Shown here: piece after piece, positions 5,355-8,122 of the stretch | How the letters are laid out: each line of letters opens with the position of its first letter | Numbering within the stretch: the stretch's first letter is position 1 | Assembly (NCBI GenBank): GCA_018825335.1 | Contig: JAHJEW010000086.1 | Coordinates: 1-8,122 of the forward strand | Length of the DNA stretch: 8,122 nucleotides | Reading direction: 5' to 3' | DNA from: Patescibacteria group bacterium | GTDB taxonomy: Bacteria > Patescibacteriota > Gracilibacteria > UBA1369 | The notes under the pieces: model-generated | Told to the model about the DNA's origin: nothing | Databases searched by the model: none | The model's input: the letters and a program-made list of their open reading frames with translations, nothing else | Made by a program: the position numbers and the translations under genes

Positions 5355-7841
5355 TTATCCAATAGACCCCTCCATTTCCATTTCTATCAAACGATTCATC
5401 TCCACCGCGTATTCCATAGGCAGCTGCTTCACAATCGGATCAATAAACCCATTCACAATCATGGTGGCCGCCTCCTGCCCGTTAAGCCCGCGCGACATCA
5501 AATAAAACATCTGCTCCTCACCAATCTTGCTCACCGTCGCCTCATGCTCAACCGTCACATCATCCTCTAAAATATCCATGGTCGGATACGTGTCGCTCCT
5601 AGAATCTTTGTCCAATAAAAGAGCATTGCAAACCACCTTCGATTTCGACCCGTGGGCCCCTGGAACCGCTTTAATAAGCCCCCTGTATGAACTCCGTCCT
5701 CCCCCCATACTTATTGACTTTGAATTCACAATCGACGAAGTGTCCGCCGCCAGATGAAAAATCTTCGCCCCCGCATCCTGAATCTGCCCAGCTCCCGCAA
5801 AAGCAATAGACTGAACCTCCGCCTTCGCGCCCGGCTCCATAAGCAAAACCGCCGGATACTTCATTGTAATTTTTGACCCTAAATTGCAGTCCAACCAAAC
5901 CATCTCCGCATCTCTAAAAGCCTTCGCCCTCTTTGTTACAAGATTATAAACATTGTTAGACCAGTTCTGCACGGTAGAGTACTGAATGCGCGCGCCTTTC
6001 TTTACAATGATCTCCACCACCGCCGCGTGCAGCGAATCACTGGAATAAGTCGGAGCTGTACAATTATGAACTGCAAAACCGCGTACAAGATACGAATCAG
6101 GTTTATTTACATCTAAATTAAAAACAAAACCGTCATAATCTTCTTTTTCGATATTTTTTATTGGAACAAGGAAATAATTATCAGTTTTTCTAACCTCACT
6201 CCACCTTTTGGCCGGTGAATAATAGAGAACATACTGATCATGACGAATTATTTTTCGCCCCATAATTGTATCTTGTCCTCCTTTACGAATATTGATACTT
6301 GCATAATACCCGCCTCGCGACAATAATTCCTGAATTTGTCTGGCAAGATGTTCGGACGCAGTGGATGCTCGAATCATATGCCGTCCTTTTTTATAGACAC
6401 TGCCATCTCCTTTAAAATAGCAATCAATTAAAGGCCGCACTTTCTCCCACGGTAAGCCTATGATTTCCTTACCAAGTACTTTTGTACGCGATCCTTTACC
6501 ACAATGTTTAAGAGCCAAATTTCGTAATTTCCTTGAATAGCAAACGAGATTAACTCCATTCTTGTTTTTGTCAAAAATCTTATACACATTCTTACCGCTG
6601 AGAACGGACATAAGCATTTCCACTTCATGAATATTTTCTGTTTCGGTGGAATTAAGAGATATTGAAATAACGGGCATATTTAGCTTATTGTGAACATAGG
6701 TAGAGCCTTCGGCCAAATACCAGCCCAAAAAGCAAAGTTCCATATGAGAGAGTTTTGTTTTGGTAGATGAAGCGATTTTTGGAAAAACCAGAAAATCACC
6801 CACTTCCATTTCATCAACTTTCACATACTTTGGAGTCGAAGTCAGTAATAACATTGAATTTACTTCAGACAGCCAATTATTCCTTGCTTTTCGCTTCACT
6901 GTGACATCCTTTCTTTTTATTCCAAGAACAGGATGTTCAGGTGTTAGACGGAAAGCGTTATAAGTGGATATGGGAGTAATTTTCAAGATTTTACCTTTAT
7001 ATTTTCTGGCCATCACCGCCTTTACCTTTTTCATTTCCCCATTTTCATCCACAACCAGATCACCCGGCTTTACACTCTCAATGTTTACCCAGCGATCCCC
7101 TTTACTTACCTGTTCGCCAGCAGGAAGACAGCCTTCAACATAATGCACGCTGGACCCCTCATCCGCGATAATAAGCGTCCTTTCAAACTGACCCATATTC
7201 TCCGCGTTAATCCTAAAATAAGCTTGCAAAGGCAGCTCTATATGCACACCTTTCGGAACATAAATAAAAGACCCGCCGGACCAGACAGCGCTGTTCAAAG
7301 CAGCAAACTTGTTATCCCCGGGCGGCACCACCGTCGCAAAATACTCGCGAAAAATATCCGGATACAGCCTTAAAGCCTCATCTATCCCCTCAAAAATCAC
7401 GCCCCGCTCACGCAGGTTTTCTTTTAAGTTATGATAAACAGTTTCCGACTCGAACATCGCACCTGACCCGGCCAAAAACTTACGCTCCGCCTCCGGCACG
7501 CCAAGCCGCTCAAACGTCTCTTTAATTTCGGCAGGCACATCATCCCAGTCCCGAACCGGCCTGTCCGACGGTTTAACGTAATAATGAATATTTTCAAAAT
7601 CAATCCCCGAAAGATCCGCCCCCCACGAAGGCATTTTCTTTTCTCTATAAATCTTCAGCGCATCCAGCCTGAACTTAAGCATCCACTCCGGCTCTTTCTT
7701 ATACTCCGAAATCCTCCTGACCAATTCCTCTGTCAGCCCTTTTTCCGCTTTATAAACCGACTTGGTTTTAACATTGAATCCATACTTATAGTCGGAAAGA
7801 CCTTTTAACGCTTTATCCTGATTATGTGTAACCTTAGCCAC
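5355..7841 (-). CDS. sufB: SufB, Fe-S assembly scaffold subunit, interrupted by an in-frame intein
   Basis: SufB is the main subunit of the SufBC2D scaffold. The 828-residue reading frame is one uninterrupted precursor: N-extein residues 1-237, intein 238-593, C-extein 594-828. Joining the exteins gives a normal 472-residue SufB. N-extein marks include ESETVYHNLKE, AALNSAVWSGGSFIYVPKGV and SVHYVEG. C-extein marks include CTAPTYSSDSLHAAVVEIIV, YSTVQNW, GGRSSYRGL, SRSDTYP, VEHEATVSKIGEEQMFYLMSRG and MIVNGF. Spliced SufB keeps three cysteines: C238 at the splice point (equivalent to E. coli C254), C296 and C382. The E. coli C405 position aligns with serine (S391). The start is GTG at 7841, 18 nt after the sufC stop, with no Shine-Dalgarno sequence. 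The next in-frame ATG is 53 codons inside and would cut the conserved N-terminus. Confidence 0.96.
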   Translation of the reverse strand: MAKVTHNQDKALKGLSDYKYGFNVKTKSVYKAEKGLTEELVRRISEYKKEPEWMLKFRLDALKIYREKKMPSWGADLSGIDFENIHYYVKPSDRPVRDWDDVPAEIKETFERLGVPEAERKFLAGSGAMFESETVYHNLKENLRERGVIFEGIDEALRLYPDIFREYFATVVPPGDNKFAALNSAVWSGGSFIYVPKGVHIELPLQAYFRINAENMGQFERTLIIADEGSSVHYVEGCLPAGEQVSKGDRWVNIESVKPGDLVVDENGEMKKVKAVMARKYKGKILKITPISTYNAFRLTPEHPVLGIKRKDVTVKRKARNNWLSEVNSMLLLTSTPKYVKVDEMEVGDFLVFPKIASSTKTKLSHMELCFLGWYLAEGSTYVHNKLNMPVISISLNSTETENIHEVEMLMSVLSGKNVYKIFDKNKNGVNLVCYSRKLRNLALKHCGKGSRTKVLGKEIIGLPWEKVRPLIDCYFKGDGSVYKKGRHMIRASTASEHLARQIQELLSRGGYYASINIRKGGQDTIMGRKIIRHDQYVLYYSPAKRWSEVRKTDNYFLVPIKNIEKEDYDGFVFNLDVNKPDSYLVRGFAVHNCTAPTYSSDSLHAAVVEIIVKKGARIQYSTVQNWSNNVYNLVTKRAKAFRDAEMVWLDCNLGSKITMKYPAVLLMEPGAKAEVQSIAFAGAGQIQDAGAKIFHLAADTSSIVNSKSISMGGGRSSYRGLIKAVPGAHGSKSKVVCNALLLDKDSRSDTYPTMDILEDDVTVEHEATVSKIGEEQMFYLMSRGLNGQEAATMIVNGFIDPIVKQLPMEYAVEMNRLIEMEMEGSIG
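6063..7130 (-). mobile_element. SufB intein with LAGLIDADG homing endonuclease
   Basis: This is a 356-residue protein-splicing element in frame within sufB. The splice junctions are clear: the extein ends YVEG, the intein starts with Cys1 (CLPAGEQV) and ends GFAVHN with His355 and Asn356, and the next extein residue is Cys (+1). Block B is LTPEHPVLG with T63 and H66; block F is DGFVFNLDV (333-341). The central part (about 125-320) is a dodecapeptide endonuclease with LAGLIDADG-like motifs LCFLGWYLAEGS (132-143, acidic E141) and LIDCYFKGDGS (234-244, acidic D242). All residues needed for Cys1-type splicing are present, and both endonuclease acidic residues are kept, so both activities may be intact. 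Hand-counted GC across 6121-7080 is about 37%, against 50% (5761-6060) and 47% (7141-7440) in the exteins. This supports acquisition by homing. Confidence 0.95.
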
Positions 7842-7859
7842 AAAAAGTGAATAAAAAAA

Positions 7860-8122
7860 TTATACGGTAATGTGCGCTCCGGCGCCCGTGAACTTCTCAT
7901 ATCCATCCCGCTCCAAAATCCGCGCCAGCTCCCTGTCACCGGACTTCACAATCTTTCCATCAACCATAATGTGAATAAAATGCGGAGTCAGATACTCAAG
8001 AATCCTCTGGTAGTGTGTAATAAGCAAAACCCCCATGCCTGTTTCCTCATGCGTCACCCTAATTCCCTCCGCCGCACTCTTAAGCGCATCAATATCCAGC
8101 CCCGAATCGATCTCATCCAGAA
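7860..8122 (-). CDS. sufC: SufC ATPase, C-terminal part (5' end outside window)
   Basis: This is the ABC-type ATPase that powers the SufBCD complex. Only the last 86 codons are in view, read from the window edge to TAA at 7862-7860. The fragment opens inside the Walker B/D-loop region, LDEIDSGLDIDALK, the form characteristic of SufC. It continues with LLITHYQRILEYL, which contains the switch (H-loop) histidine H36 of the fragment, and VDGKIVKSGDRELA, matching the usual SufC C-terminal strand. The tail ends GYEKFTGAGAHITV. It precedes sufB by 18 nt and is the first suf gene visible. The promoter and any regulator must lie beyond the window. A start inside the fragment (the GTG at 8057) is not used, because conserved SufC sequence continues upstream of it. 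Confidence 0.94.
   Translation of the reverse strand, partial: LDEIDSGLDIDALKSAAEGIRVTHEETGMGVLLITHYQRILEYLTPHFIHIMVDGKIVKSGDRELARILERDGYEKFTGAGAHITV

Noticed and set aside
5355..7841. SufB read as broken by an insertion
   Set aside because: The insertion is in frame, free of stops, and has all intein splicing blocks. The joined exteins give a normal 472-residue SufB.
7860..8057. A stand-alone 65-residue gene starting at 8057
   Set aside because: The frame stays open to the window edge and encodes the SufC Walker B/D-loop sequence LDEIDSGLDID upstream, so it is the end of sufC.

Overview
The window is bacterial and densely coded. It reads cleanly with the standard bacterial code: TAA, TAG and TGA all act as stops, and GTG is used as a start at least once. 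Gene content is housekeeping: the aromatic amino acid pathway, thioredoxin reductase, and SUF iron-sulfur cluster assembly. Most genes lack a visible Shine-Dalgarno sequence, are packed with gaps of 5-18 nt or short overlaps, and several products are compact (SufD 216 aa, SufU 119 aa). This suggests an uncultivated, possibly streamlined bacterium, for example one of the Patescibacteria. That placement is an inference; no marker gene here fixes the taxonomy.

Layout. Positions 1-726 (+) hold the last 29 codons of an unidentified gene, then a shikimate kinase (aroK). Convergent to it and only 5 nt away, 732-2284 (-) is a two-gene unit: a NYN/LabA-type nuclease-fold protein followed by thioredoxin-disulfide reductase (trxB). 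Positions 2285-2736 form the only loose stretch. It carries what looks like a self-contained small transcription unit on the + strand: a perfect TATAAT box, a leader able to form competing hairpins, a strong ribosome binding site, a 64-residue two-helix membrane protein that I do not recognise, and a textbook intrinsic terminator. Positions 2737-8122 (-) are a SUF operon, transcribed sufC (5' end outside the window), sufB, sufD, sufS, sufU, sufT (DUF59).

The genes of the SUF operon form one pathway. SufS takes sulfur from cysteine, SufU carries it, the SufBCD complex (with the SufC ATPase) builds the cluster, and the DUF59/SufT protein helps in maturation.

The most remarkable feature is a complete 356-residue intein with a LAGLIDADG homing endonuclease domain inside sufB (6063-7130). 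It sits directly before the conserved cysteine of the EGC-(T/S)-AP motif. It is distinctly AT-richer than the surrounding sufB (about 37% against 47-50% GC by hand count), consistent with arrival as a selfish element. Other points worth a second look are a SufB whose Cys405-equivalent appears to be serine, a half-length SufD, a SufU without the usual insertion, and the unknown small membrane-protein unit. I saw no tRNA, rRNA, CRISPR array or insertion sequence.
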